This document shows, piece after piece, positions 8,965 to 18,533 of a DNA stretch of 64,000 bases. Position 1 is the stretch's first letter. Each line of letters begins with the position of its first letter. The translations under genes and the position numbers were made by a program. The DNA is from Caulobacter sp. RHG1. GTDB taxonomy: Bacteria; Pseudomonadota; Alphaproteobacteria; Caulobacterales; Caulobacteraceae. The stretch is from positions 1 to 64,000 of the forward strand of contig NZ_SMZP01000011.1 of NCBI RefSeq assembly GCF_013181195.1, read 5' to 3'. The notes under the pieces are model-generated. The model worked only from the letters and a program-made list of their open reading frames with translations, searched no databases and had not been told where the DNA came from.

Positions 8965-9759
8965 CTACCCTTCTTGGTCTACTTGGCCGGCGTCTCGCCC
9001 CAGGCCAAGCTTCAACATCAGATCGTGCTCGATCGGTTTGGCGCTGGCGGCGATGACCTGAGCCCGACACCAAGCGAAGAACTTCGGGTGGCGCCAGCGC
9101 AGCGCCAACCGTTCGAACAGGGTCAGGCGCGACCAGAAGACAAACCGCAGGGCGCCGATGGAAACCGTCGAGTGAAAAGCCCGCGGCTCACCGCTGGCGA
9201 TATGGCCGTAGACCACCAACCCGCCGTGAGCGGCATAGGGGTGATCGCCGAAGGCCTCGCTGGCCCGCGCATATTCCCAGTCATGATCGACCTGCAGCCA
9301 CACACAGTTGGTCGCGTTCAGGCCGAGAGCAAAAGCGGACATGTGCACTGGCCGCGGCGCCTCGACCTCGGCGAGGTGGGCGCAAAGCATCTTGGCGAAG
9401 AAACGGAAGAGATTGAGGTAGGGCTCGCTGCCCGGCGCATAGCGTGGATCAATCAGGGCCAGGCCCGGCTCCTGACCATCGGCGATCAGCGCCCGCGCCG
9501 CCGCGACGAGGCGGTCAAACTCCTTGTCGGCAGGTTGGGTCGTGGCGTTGTTGCAGGGGCCGCACATCGGCCGGTCGAAACACAGTTCCTGCGACTTGGG
9601 GCCCCGCACGGGTCGAGCTACCCCGCCCTGCTCGCGGATGAACATCTTGTGGCCGTCGAACTCGGCACGGATCTGGGAGGCCTTGAGCTTGTGCTCCCCC
9701 GTCGGCTCGGCGGTCGAGCCGCATAGCGAACAGGCCTTGGCGTTGAACGGCTCGAACAT
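8965..9759 (-). CDS. HNH-like zinc-binding protein
   Basis: A 264-aa protein. Residues ~8-62 contain CSLCG, GEHKLK, RPMCGPCNN: two CxxC pairs around an EHxxK core and a trailing Asn, the layout of treble-clef HNH nucleases, which use His and Asn to cut nucleic acid with one metal ion. The rest of the protein is unassigned, with the FFAKMLCAHLAE helix typical of HNH proteins in defence loci. The start is taken at the ATG at 9759, 23 bases behind the MNT-HEPN stop; the longer frame would overlap that gene. It ends 9 bases before the AlbA_2 gene. Confidence 0.72.
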   Translation of the reverse strand: MFEPFNAKACSLCGSTAEPTGEHKLKASQIRAEFDGHKMFIREQGGVARPVRGPKSQELCFDRPMCGPCNNATTQPADKEFDRLVAAARALIADGQEPGLALIDPRYAPGSEPYLNLFRFFAKMLCAHLAEVEAPRPVHMSAFALGLNATNCVWLQVDHDWEYARASEAFGDHPYAAHGGLVVYGHIASGEPRAFHSTVSIGALRFVFWSRLTLFERLALRWRHPKFFAWCRAQVIAASAKPIEHDLMLKLGLGRDAGQVDQEG

Positions 9760-9782
9760 CGCCCCCACGCCCGCGGGTCCTC

Positions 9783-10712
9783 TCAGCCGATATCGGCGCG
9801 CAGCGCGGCCAGCCGGGCCTCGCCGAGAGCCTGGACGCGGTCGCGAAGCATGCCGATCCGCTCTTCCAGCCACGCCAATTCTGCTGTGGTGATCCGGTAG
9901 TGCGGTGAATACCGCGCCTTCACATAGGCCTCACGCAGCAGCTCGTAGCAGCGCTTCTGGAACTTGGTGTCGGTTGGCCAAATCTCGGCCAGGGACGGCT
10001 CCAACCCTTCGGCGAGCTTGCGCAGCTGATTAAGGTTGTGGGTCTTCGGGCTGTACAGCGTCAGGACTAGGAAGAGCGCGTGGTAGTAGCGTTCCGTCGC
10101 CTGATGCAGCATGAACGCAGCGATATTGGCCTCGCCCTCATCCCGCGAAAAACGGAAATTCTTGAAGAATCCGTTCGCGCTACTGAACCAGTCTTCATAG
10201 TAGCGCTGGCTTTCGTCCAGGGCCTGCTCCGGTGTCAGCGGCTGTGCTTCCGCGAACGGATGGTCCGGCTCTTCGAACAACACGATCCCTTCACGGACGA
10301 TGTCCATGAAAAAGTATCGGCCCAGCGCCAGTTGCTGGTTCACGTCGTCGATGTCGTGGACGATCAGGCTGACCGGCGTGCGGAGGAAATCGCCCGCGAT
10401 CAGCGCATCCACCAGGATGCCATCGGTCTTGCTCCAGAACTCGGGGAAATCCGTCAGGTCGACGTGATCCACCACGATCAGGAGATCGAAATCGGAGAAG
10501 TAGCGGCCGATGGGGTCGGAGACCCAGTCGTTGCGGGCGTGGCTTCCGAACAGGATGATCTTCAGCAGCTTGCCGTCGCGCAGACGCGGCGCTGTCCGTT
10601 GGGCGATCGCCTCGGCAAAGCCCTCGCGAATGGTGTCCACCACCCATTTCAACTGACGCCGTTTGGCGGAGGGCAGATGGTCGAGACGCCTATTCATTCG
10701 GCCCAGTTTCAC
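9783..10712 (-). CDS. MNT-HEPN fusion protein (nucleotidyltransferase plus HEPN)
   Basis: A 309-aa protein. Residues ~45-110 form a minimal nucleotidyltransferase: LFGSHARND (GS motif, 55-62) and SDFDLLIVVD with the two metal-binding aspartates. Residues ~150-309 form a HEPN-like helical bundle (HQATERYYHALFLVLTL...KTHNLNQL). In two-gene MNT-HEPN toxin-antitoxin systems the MNT AMPylates and silences a HEPN RNase. Here both are in one chain and the HEPN part has no obvious RX4-6H pair, so this is more like the fused nucleotidyltransferases found in defence loci. It is the first gene of a three-gene minus-strand operon. Confidence 0.8.
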   Translation of the reverse strand: MKLGRMNRRLDHLPSAKRRQLKWVVDTIREGFAEAIAQRTAPRLRDGKLLKIILFGSHARNDWVSDPIGRYFSDFDLLIVVDHVDLTDFPEFWSKTDGILVDALIAGDFLRTPVSLIVHDIDDVNQQLALGRYFFMDIVREGIVLFEEPDHPFAEAQPLTPEQALDESQRYYEDWFSSANGFFKNFRFSRDEGEANIAAFMLHQATERYYHALFLVLTLYSPKTHNLNQLRKLAEGLEPSLAEIWPTDTKFQKRCYELLREAYVKARYSPHYRITTAELAWLEERIGMLRDRVQALGEARLAALRADIG

Positions 10713-10916
10713 GCTTCGAGCTCAGGTTGCAAGGCTTGATCCAACGCCTGGATTCACAAGGACTTGAATCTCTACCGGGAGTCGGGCGCTGACGGCCACG
10801 ACCGGCAAAAACCCAAGCCCGCGAATGGGTGTGGTTGCGCCAACATCAGCTTCTTCCAGCTGCGTCCGATGGTATAGCTACGCGACTCCCCGTTGATCTG
10901 CCGCCTGACTGAGCAC

Positions 10917-13900
10917 GTGACCAAGCGCGACGATTTTTCCAGCAAGATCGTACTGCAGATCGCCAAGCGCGCCGGCTGGCTCTGCTCGGACCCCAACTGC
11001 CGGGCGCCCACCATCGGCGCGACCCAGGACGGCCAGGGCGAGATCAACATCGGCACCGCCGCCCACATCTGCGCCGCAGCGCCCGGCGGCCCACGCTACG
11101 ACGCCACCCAGACCGCCGACGAGCGCAAAGCCGCCGACAACGGCATCTGGATGTGCCGCGACCACGGCAAGGCCATCGATTCCGATCCTGCAGCCTTTCC
11201 GGTGGAGATGCTGCGCGCCTGGAAGCGCCAGGCCGAGGACGACTCGTGGCATCGCGTCGTTCGCCACAACCCGCAGGAGCTCGTCGCCCCCAAGCCCGCC
11301 ACCAACCCGGTGTCCGAACGCGTTCGAGCCGCGGCCCAGGCCGATCTCGAACGCTTGCGCACCGGCGGCAAGTGGCCGGCGACCACTCTTCCCCTGCCTC
11401 TGCAACTGCAAGGCTTCGACGCGCCGCTGACCACCCAGGCCTTGGCCCAGGCTGGGACCGCCCTGCAGGACATGATCCTGGTCGCGCCGCCTGGCATGGG
11501 CAAGACGACAACCCTGCTGCAGATCGCCGAGGGTCTGCTCGCCAACGCCACCGGCACACCGCTCTTTGTCGCCCTTGGCGAATGGGCCGCCCAGGACGGG
11601 ACGCTTCTGGAATCGATCCTGCGGCGCGCCGCCTTCGCCGGCTTGTCCGACCAGGCGCTGCGCGAGGCGGCCGGCGCCCAAGGGGTGTGGCTGCTGCTGG
11701 ACGGCTGGAACGAGCTGGACGCCGCCGCCGCCAAGCGCGCCCGGATTCAGGTTGAAGACCTCAAGGCCGAACTTCCGGCCCTGGGCCTCATCGTCTCGAC
11801 CCGCCGTCAGGCCCTGGACGTGCCGTTCTCGGGCGCTCGCCTCGATATCATGCCCCTCAACGAGGACCTCCAGGCTAAGATCGCGCGAACCATGCGCGGC
11901 CAAGTCGGCGTGGACCTCATCGATCGCGCCTGGCGCACCGCCGGCGTCCGCGATCTGGTCACGATCCCGCTCTATCTGACCGCCCTGCTCTCCCTGCCCG
12001 ACGGCACGCCGTTTCCCGAGACCAAGGACGCCGTTATCTGTCTCTTCGTCGCGGCCCATGAGCACCAGCCCCAGCACGCCGAGACCCTTCGCGCTGTGCT
12101 CGATGGCTTCCAATCGAACTATCTGGAAGCCCTCGCCGTCGCGGCCACCACGACCGGCAACACCACCCTGGCCGACACCGACGCCCGCCCCTGCATCACC
12201 CGGGCCGCCAGGGCGCTGGAAGACGACGGCCAGATCAGCGCGCGCCCTGCGCCCAACCTTGTGCTCGACACCCTCGTCAGCGACCATTTGCTGATCCGCA
12301 GCGGCGACAGCGCCGGCTTCACCTTCCAACACCAGCAGTTCCAGGAGTGGTACGCCGCGCGCTGGGTGCAGCGCCGTATCCTGGACGACTTGGAAAATTC
12401 TGCGCGACGGACCGATCTCCTCGCCCGGGTCTTCGATCTGCCGGTGTGGGAAGAAGCCATCCTCTTCGCGGTCGACCGGCTGGCCCGCGGCGACCAGGCC
12501 GCTCGCCGCGCCTGCGCCAACGCGATCCTGGCCGCCTGGGACGTCGACCCGATGCTGGCCGCCGAGATGGTCTACCGCGCGACCGACGCGGTCTGGGTCC
12601 TGGCGGCGCCCACGCTCGAGCCGCGGGTCAGGCGCTGGCATCGGCCCGGCCAGACCGATCGCGCGCTGATCTTCATGCTGACCTCGGGCCGACCGGAGTT
12701 CCAGGACATCCTCTGGCCCGTGCTGGCCAGCGAGGATCGACAGAATGCCCTCTGGGCGATGCGGCAACGGGTTCGGTTCCGGCCTGGGATCCTCGGTCCG
12801 GACGCCGCCGCCCGGATCACCGCGCTGCCTATCGAACAGCGGCTCACCCTGCTCTACGAGCTGGCGGCGCGCAGCGGCATGGACGGCATGGACCTGGCGA
12901 CCGACATCGCCATCGCCGATCCCGATCCACAGGTGAAAATCCGCGTCGTCGAGGCCCTGTCGTTCCGCCGGGGCGACAACCACGTCGCGCGCGTCCTGGG
13001 CAGCGCGACTGATGAAACCATCGCCCTGGCCGCGGATCGCAACATCATCGACATCGTCGAACATGAGGGCGTGCGCGAGATGATCGCCCGGGCTCGCGGG
13101 CGCTTGCCCGCCGAACCGCCGAGCCTGGTCAACCGGCTACGCGCGATCGTCAATCCAACGCCTGGCCTGGACCTCACCGACGACCTGATCGCGATCATCG
13201 CCACCGAGGACCTGCGCGCCAACGACTTCGTCGCCTCGCTCGTTCATGACGCCATTCGCATGTACCCGAAGGCTGCGGCCGAAGGCCTCCTGGCGCGAGT
13301 GCGAGCCGGAAGGCCCTTGCCTTACGGCAGCGACGACATCCTGGCCGCCGCCCAGCTGAATATCGATAACGACGACGCGCTGCTGGCGCTCGCGCTGAGC
13401 CCTACGCGCGACCATGGCCGCGACGCCCATGCGGCCACATCCGTCCTTGGCCCGGCCGGCATTGCGCGGCTCATCGACGCCTACCTGGAAACCGTTCCAA
13501 CCGTCCGCACTGACCTCGAGGCGTCACGTCGATACAGCGACCTTCAGGACCGGCTCAGTTGGGCCCCAATCGATCACCTGTTGGCGATCGTCATGGCGCG
13601 TGCCGAGGGCGCAAACAACGAGGGGCTGTCGCGTCTGGCCGATCTGCTCCGGCGACGACTGACTCAGCCACCGCAGCGTGGACAGGCTCTGACCAGCGAC
13701 GTCCCAGCGACGGTCGCGGCGCTGATCGCGACTTGGGCCGACCAGATGCTCGCCACGGAGGCCAGCCGCCAGCAAACCGCGAGCTTGGCCCAGCTCGCTG
13801 CGGCCGCGCCATCGCCCGGAATCTTGCCCATCATCAAGCGGCTGCTCGACGACGAACTTCAGCGCTACCGAGATTTCCGGGAGGCCGCTGCGGCGTCAGG

Positions 13901-15293
13901 CTGGCGTCAGTCCGAGGTCTTGCACGAAGCCCAAAGCCCGCTGTCTCGTGACTACCAGACCGCGCTCTCCGCCATCGGGACGCCGAATGTCGCCACCCTG
14001 GCAGCCGACTACCTGACCGATGAGGAGTTCGGCGACAAGGCGGCCCTGATCCTCGCCGACATCTGGCGTCGGGCCAACGATCCGCCTCGACCGCATCACT
14101 TCGCGATCGTCGATTTCTCCCGGGTCGCCGACAAGCGCGCCGAGCGCGCTGCCAACCCCGAGGCGACCAGCCCAGCGGCCGAGACCATCCTGGCGGCCGC
14201 CGAGCAGATCCTGGCCTCAGATCCCGACCAGGCCCAGCAACGCTTGGCCGTCAGGCTCGCCACAATCGCGCTGCGCCTTCCACATGGCCAAAAGCCCACG
14301 CTCGTGCGGAGCCTCATCGATCTGGCGCCGCGCGAACACCGCGCCAACCTACTGCTTGCCCTGGTGCTCTCGGGCGAGACCATCGCCTTTGACGATGTCG
14401 CCACTGGCCTGGCGGAGACTTTTGAGGCGGCCAAAACACAAACCTGGATCCTGACGGACAACAACGCCTGGGCGTTGAGAGATTGGCTTCGCCTCCTGCC
14501 CTTCGTCGATCGCCCGCTCGAGATTCCGGCTCTGGTTGCGGACCTGCCCCAAGCGCAACGTCGCGCCCGGTTCCTGGAGGAGGTTGTCAGCGGACTTGCC
14601 CAGGCGCCGTCCCCCGAAACCGAGGCTGTGCTTTTCGCCCTGCCGCAGCAGGATCCGGCCTTTTACCAAGAGCGCCAGTGGCGCGACACCGTGCTGGCCT
14701 TCGACGCGCACTCAGCCCATTGCAGGCTTATCGACCTGATCGCTGACGGGACCGACCTCGGCGACGCCGGCGACCACTGGCACATGGTGCGCACCATCGC
14801 TGGCTTGGTCGCCGAAAGGCCGGATCTGCGCGCCTACCTCTATCGGCGGCTCGACGGGGTCCAGGAACTTCCCGGTCTGGACAGCCTGGCCGGTATCGTC
14901 GCCGAATGCGCCGACGATACCGGCGTACTGATCCTGGTTCGGCTGGAAAACGCGCTCGGTCGTGGATTTCTCGACCGGCATGCGATCGAGGAGGCCGTCA
15001 CCGAGCGTCGTCCCTACGAGGGCATGCAGAACGCCTATGACATCGTCCCTCGTCCAGCCGCGGCGCTGCGCGCCAGCCTGCTAGCGATGGTCACGGACGG
15101 CGGATCGCGCGATGCGGCGGCCCGGCGCCTGGCCGATATCGACCTGGCCCGCGACGAGCACGGCTCGCCCGAGTATGACCCCCGTCACCCCGACCTCGCG
15201 TCCGGTCGCGCTTGGCCGATCATTCCCATCCCTGTGTTCGTGAATCAGAGCCAAGCTGGTGGCGCGCAGACAACGGACGATCGGCGAGAGTAA
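10917..15293 (+). CDS. HNH-nuclease NACHT/STAND NTPase (NLR-like defence protein)
   Basis: A 1458-aa protein of three parts. Residues ~1-110 are an HNH nuclease of the kind also found in Cap5-type effectors: C23/C28, NIGTAAHICAAAPGGPR (H50) and NGIWMCRDH. Residues ~185-400 are a NACHT NTPase with Walker A PPGMGKTT (191-198) and Walker B VWLLLDGWNE (257-266). From ~420 on is a long helical-repeat region that would serve as the sensor. NACHT proteins of this build are bacterial NLR relatives that sense phage and fire an N-terminal effector. The GTG at 10917 gives the family-typical MTKRDDFS start; an in-frame TTG lies at 10893. Confidence 0.86.
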   Translation: MTKRDDFSSKIVLQIAKRAGWLCSDPNCRAPTIGATQDGQGEINIGTAAHICAAAPGGPRYDATQTADERKAADNGIWMCRDHGKAIDSDPAAFPVEMLRAWKRQAEDDSWHRVVRHNPQELVAPKPATNPVSERVRAAAQADLERLRTGGKWPATTLPLPLQLQGFDAPLTTQALAQAGTALQDMILVAPPGMGKTTTLLQIAEGLLANATGTPLFVALGEWAAQDGTLLESILRRAAFAGLSDQALREAAGAQGVWLLLDGWNELDAAAAKRARIQVEDLKAELPALGLIVSTRRQALDVPFSGARLDIMPLNEDLQAKIARTMRGQVGVDLIDRAWRTAGVRDLVTIPLYLTALLSLPDGTPFPETKDAVICLFVAAHEHQPQHAETLRAVLDGFQSNYLEALAVAATTTGNTTLADTDARPCITRAARALEDDGQISARPAPNLVLDTLVSDHLLIRSGDSAGFTFQHQQFQEWYAARWVQRRILDDLENSARRTDLLARVFDLPVWEEAILFAVDRLARGDQAARRACANAILAAWDVDPMLAAEMVYRATDAVWVLAAPTLEPRVRRWHRPGQTDRALIFMLTSGRPEFQDILWPVLASEDRQNALWAMRQRVRFRPGILGPDAAARITALPIEQRLTLLYELAARSGMDGMDLATDIAIADPDPQVKIRVVEALSFRRGDNHVARVLGSATDETIALAADRNIIDIVEHEGVREMIARARGRLPAEPPSLVNRLRAIVNPTPGLDLTDDLIAIIATEDLRANDFVASLVHDAIRMYPKAAAEGLLARVRAGRPLPYGSDDILAAAQLNIDNDDALLALALSPTRDHGRDAHAATSVLGPAGIARLIDAYLETVPTVRTDLEASRRYSDLQDRLSWAPIDHLLAIVMARAEGANNEGLSRLADLLRRRLTQPPQRGQALTSDVPATVAALIATWADQMLATEASRQQTASLAQLAAAAPSPGILPIIKRLLDDELQRYRDFREAAAASGWRQSEVLHEAQSPLSRDYQTALSAIGTPNVATLAADYLTDEEFGDKAALILADIWRRANDPPRPHHFAIVDFSRVADKRAERAANPEATSPAAETILAAAEQILASDPDQAQQRLAVRLATIALRLPHGQKPTLVRSLIDLAPREHRANLLLALVLSGETIAFDDVATGLAETFEAAKTQTWILTDNNAWALRDWLRLLPFVDRPLEIPALVADLPQAQRRARFLEEVVSGLAQAPSPETEAVLFALPQQDPAFYQERQWRDTVLAFDAHSAHCRLIDLIADGTDLGDAGDHWHMVRTIAGLVAERPDLRAYLYRRLDGVQELPGLDSLAGIVAECADDTGVLILVRLENALGRGFLDRHAIEEAVTERRPYEGMQNAYDIVPRPAAALRASLLAMVTDGGSRDAAARRLADIDLARDEHGSPEYDPRHPDLASGRAWPIIPIPVFVNQSQAGGAQTTDDRRE

Positions 15294-15377
15294 ATTCTCA
15301 AATACCAACCCCCGATTGTTAACCTTGACCATATTGTGCTAGCTTGGCCGTTACCGAGAGTTTGAGGGGGAACGGTC

Positions 15378-16640
15378 ATGCGCCGAGGCTTCGAAAGCGT
15401 CTGTGCTGCTTTGATCATTCTCGCCGCGGGGCCTGCCGCCTCGCAGATCGCTGCGACCGGTGATGGAACTGGACTGGGCAAACCCGCATCATTGGGCGGG
15501 CTCAAGGGCCTCAAACCGAAGATCACGCTTCCCAACGGCGCTGAGCCCGTCACCCTCGACGATCTCAAGAACAAGGCGCCCTACATCAACATCACACCAG
15601 GGCTGGATGCCCCTGATCGCCCATTTGGCGACCTCCTGGCCGGGACGATCCGCTTCCCCGGACCAGACCCGACCAACCAGACCCCCGCATCACCTGGCGC
15701 GGCCGCCGACATCGTGGGCGGCATCAAGGAACAACTGCGTGAGCTCTGCGGAAACCGCACCACCGGCGAGTGCGGCCAGATCCCTGATTTGACAAAGGTC
15801 GCAAACGATCTCCGATCGGCCAACACGGCCTATCCGAACTGCTCGGCGGCAGTCTCCAGCTACCTGACCTACTATCCGCGCCGGCCGGTGCCCCCCCTGA
15901 TCCAGCGCACCTACGACCAGGCCTGCCTGGCCGCGTCGGTTCCACGCGAAGCACTATTGGCTGATCCCTATCCGACCCTCCTGACGACCGCGGCGCCCGG
16001 TCAAGTCTCGGCGCTGCGCTCGATCGGCTTGCTCGAAGCCGGCGGCAAAATCTTTTGCGGCGCCCTGCTACGCAACGACCGCACCATCGTCACCGCTCGC
16101 CACTGTTTCGACGGACGTGGCGGCGCCTATCTCGCCGCCGGCCAGGTCACGGTCCATCCGATCGACGGTCGCGGCGAGGCCTGGACGCTGGCCGCCACGA
16201 TCCAGAAGCAAGGCGCGGATGGCGGCAAGCTCACCAAGGATGATTGGGCGATCGTGGCCATCGACACGACCGCGGCGATCGGCGCGGCCGATCTGTCCCT
16301 GGCTTCGCCGTCCAAGCCGGGAGCGGCGACCGTCGTTGGCTACTTCACCGGCCACACCGCCACCCCGCCGCCACCAGGCAGCGCTAACGGCTGGCAACGC
16401 GGGGTGCGTTGGCCAAAGCCGGGCCTGTGTCAGGTCATCCAGATCAAGCCCGGCTGTCTGCAGATGGCCTGCCAGACCGTCGAAGGCTTTTCGGGGGCGC
16501 CGATCTTCAGCCTCGCCCCCGGCCAGTCCAAGCCGACCGTGATCGGTTTCGTCAGCCGCCCGGCCACCGTCAACGCCGGCGCCTGCAGTACATCGGCCAG
16601 CTCCATCACGCTGGCGGCTAGCGCCGAGGGGATCGGCTAA
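15378..16640 (+). CDS. Secreted trypsin-like serine protease
   Basis: A 420-aa protein with a signal peptide (residues ~1-22, ending PAAS). The second half is a chymotrypsin-fold protease: FCGALLRNDRTIVTARHCFD (catalytic His in TARHC), DDWAIVAID (catalytic Asp) and VEGFSGAPIFSLA (catalytic Ser in GFSGAP). The SGAP form is typical of bacterial trypsin-like enzymes. Residues 25-200 are an N-terminal extension of unknown role with several cysteines. GAGGGGGA at 15362-15369 is a good ribosome-binding site for the ATG at 15378. It probably forms an operon with the next gene (19-base gap). Confidence 0.82.
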   Translation: MRRGFESVCAALIILAAGPAASQIAATGDGTGLGKPASLGGLKGLKPKITLPNGAEPVTLDDLKNKAPYINITPGLDAPDRPFGDLLAGTIRFPGPDPTNQTPASPGAAADIVGGIKEQLRELCGNRTTGECGQIPDLTKVANDLRSANTAYPNCSAAVSSYLTYYPRRPVPPLIQRTYDQACLAASVPREALLADPYPTLLTTAAPGQVSALRSIGLLEAGGKIFCGALLRNDRTIVTARHCFDGRGGAYLAAGQVTVHPIDGRGEAWTLAATIQKQGADGGKLTKDDWAIVAIDTTAAIGAADLSLASPSKPGAATVVGYFTGHTATPPPPGSANGWQRGVRWPKPGLCQVIQIKPGCLQMACQTVEGFSGAPIFSLAPGQSKPTVIGFVSRPATVNAGACSTSASSITLAASAEGIG

Positions 16641-16659
16641 ACCACCCGGGGGGACCGTC

Positions 16660-18096
16660 ATGAAGATCTCAACCTTGGCCGTCACGGCCATCGGCCTCGT
16701 GCTTGCCGCACCGAGCCTGGCCAACGCCCAGCGCACCGATACGACGTCGAGCGCGCGGCTGTTCGTGCGCGACACCTGCATCCTAACGCCGTCAAACGCG
16801 GTCAATGCAGAAGTCGACGCCGACAAGCGCGAGTCAGCTTTCGCACTGGCTCTGGCCACGGTCGGGGCCAAGGTCGTTGGCGATCTGGCCACCAGCGCGA
16901 TCAACGCCGCCGGCGACGCCTTGGTCAAAGCCTCCCAAGAGCAGGGCTTCATCGCCGAAGGCAGCGGCCACTATTCGGCCTATCAGGTTCGCCTGGCCGC
17001 CGACGGGCGCAAAAACGCCGATCTGGAAACACCCCAGGCCTGCCTCATCCTGGTAGCGCCGAGCACCGCCGCCAATCCCGTCACCACGGTCAGCGCCCAG
17101 GCGCTGAAGGATCTGGACGCGGTGTCGCGCAAGCAGGGCCGAGGCCTGCGCCACCTCGACGACGGAGCCAACCTCAGCGCCGAACTGGCCTCGGTCGGGG
17201 CCCTTAGCGCGCCGGCGGTCTATGTCGAAGCGATGATGTGGTCCTCGCCCGACGGCCTGATCGTTCGTCCGGTTTTGGTCTGGTACCAAACCCCCCTGCC
17301 CGGCGCGCCGCCGGCCAAGCCTTCCGCCGCCGAACTCCACGTCACCCTGGCCACACCCGGCAACGCCGCCTCGACCACCAGCCTCGGCGCCCCTTTCGCC
17401 GTGGGCCGCATCCGCCTGCCCAAGCTTGCCCCAGGCACGGCGATCGGCGTTGACGCCTTGGCCGGCTATGACGTGATCAGCCTTCCCTCCCGCCCCACGG
17501 CCGGCAGCCCCGATACTGCCCTGTCAGCGACCAACGCCGTCTACACGGCCGCAGCCACGGCCAACGCCGAGGCCGAGAAAGCCGCTTCCGCCCTCGTCGC
17601 GGCACAGCGCAAGCTCGCCAAGACCAAAACTGCGGAGAACGAGGAAGCGGTTACGGTCGCCGAGGAAACCAAAGCTGCCAAGGTCAAGGCTGCCCAGGCC
17701 TCCGCCTTGGAAGTCGGCTCCCTCACGGCCCCGCGGGTCGGCGCCACCAACGCCCAACTGCGCTTTGTGGTGATCAAGGACGCCAACAAGTTCGGCTTGG
17801 CGATCGGCGCGGCGCTGAAGAGCCATGCGGCCGAGGTCGGCACCGCCGTCACCGCCAAGCTCACCCCCAAGGCGCCGACGCCCGAATGGAGCGCCACCGA
17901 CACCGCCTACGTCACCGCCATCAACAATGTCGGCGCCAAACAGCGCGAGATCGACGGGCTGAGCGGGACGCCCGACCCGACCGCCAGCGCCCGCCTCAAC
18001 GACGAACTCACGGTCCTCAAAGCTCGCGCCAACGAGGCGGCGGTCACGGCCGGCTACACCATTCCCTATCCTGGACTTCTGCCGTCACGGACCTAG
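16660..18096 (+). CDS. Secreted protein of unknown function
   Basis: A 478-aa protein with a clear signal peptide (residues 1-23, cleavage after ANA). No family is recognised. Residues ~45-90 are Ala-rich (FALALATVGAKVVGDLATSA...), and residues ~290-345 are a long Ala/Lys/Glu helix (ANAEAEKAASALVAAQRKLAK...) likely to be a coiled coil. A GGGGGGAC site lies 7 bases before the ATG. It is co-directional with the upstream secreted protease, so a shared envelope role or a substrate/partner relation is plausible but not shown. Confidence 0.7.
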   Translation: MKISTLAVTAIGLVLAAPSLANAQRTDTTSSARLFVRDTCILTPSNAVNAEVDADKRESAFALALATVGAKVVGDLATSAINAAGDALVKASQEQGFIAEGSGHYSAYQVRLAADGRKNADLETPQACLILVAPSTAANPVTTVSAQALKDLDAVSRKQGRGLRHLDDGANLSAELASVGALSAPAVYVEAMMWSSPDGLIVRPVLVWYQTPLPGAPPAKPSAAELHVTLATPGNAASTTSLGAPFAVGRIRLPKLAPGTAIGVDALAGYDVISLPSRPTAGSPDTALSATNAVYTAAATANAEAEKAASALVAAQRKLAKTKTAENEEAVTVAEETKAAKVKAAQASALEVGSLTAPRVGATNAQLRFVVIKDANKFGLAIGAALKSHAAEVGTAVTAKLTPKAPTPEWSATDTAYVTAINNVGAKQREIDGLSGTPDPTASARLNDELTVLKARANEAAVTAGYTIPYPGLLPSRT

Positions 18097-18533
18097 ACGC
18101 CGACGTCGCCGTTGAGATGCGAGCGCGCGCCCCGTAGATTGATTGTGCGGGGCCGCGCGCCGCCGCCTGCGTCCGACATGCCAGGGGCCGCGCCTCGCGC
18201 GGCGGCATGGGCGCTGCTCGGCACGCGCGGGCTCCTGGTTCTGCTCGGAGTTTCCACCCCCGCCCCTTTTCCTTCCGCGCACCGAACAAGGTTCGCTTGC
18301 CTGCGAAATCCAAATCGGTCACGATTCCCCTGCCGGAGCGCGAGCTTCGGCAGGGGCGTGGAAACCCCTGAGCAAGATCTGGTGACATAGGCCGCCGACG
18401 ACCGCGTCGGGGGCATGCGTTCTTGTGCGGAACGATCGCGAGCGCCTGCGCGTCTCGCGGCCTGCTCTCTCATGCCGTTTCCGCGGGCTCGGGTTCGACC
18501 GCTCGCCCCTTCCTTGAACCCGGGAGAAGGTCG
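18097..18533 (+). other. 437-bp intergenic region upstream of the sigma-factor gene
   Basis: No convincing gene. It holds one copy of an intergenic element that recurs at 29868-29990 and, within it, an inverted third copy of the element core on the minus strand at about 18350-18378. A hairpin with 9-bp perfect arms lies at 18327-18335 and 18348-18356. GGGAGAAGG at 18521-18529 is the ribosome-binding site of the following gene. Confidence 0.6.
18131..18385 (+). repeat. Intergenic element, copy 1 (with inverted core copy)
   Basis: The core TGCTCGGAGTTTCCACCCCC at 18243-18262 is near-identical to TTGCTCGAGGTTTCCAACCC at 29960-29979. Upstream of both cores are alignable GC-rich stretches beginning GGGCCGCG and containing a CGCGGG block. 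A reverse-strand copy, TTGCTCAGGGGTTTCCACGC, runs from about 18376 down to 18357. The copies are diverged and no terminal repeats or transposase were seen, so this may be an ICE backbone regulatory segment rather than a transposable repeat. Confidence 0.6.

Noticed and set aside
10878-13064. 728-codon minus-strand frame
   Set aside because: Antisense shadow of the HNH-NACHT gene, whose motifs are clear; this frame has no family motif and runs on high-GC codon bias.
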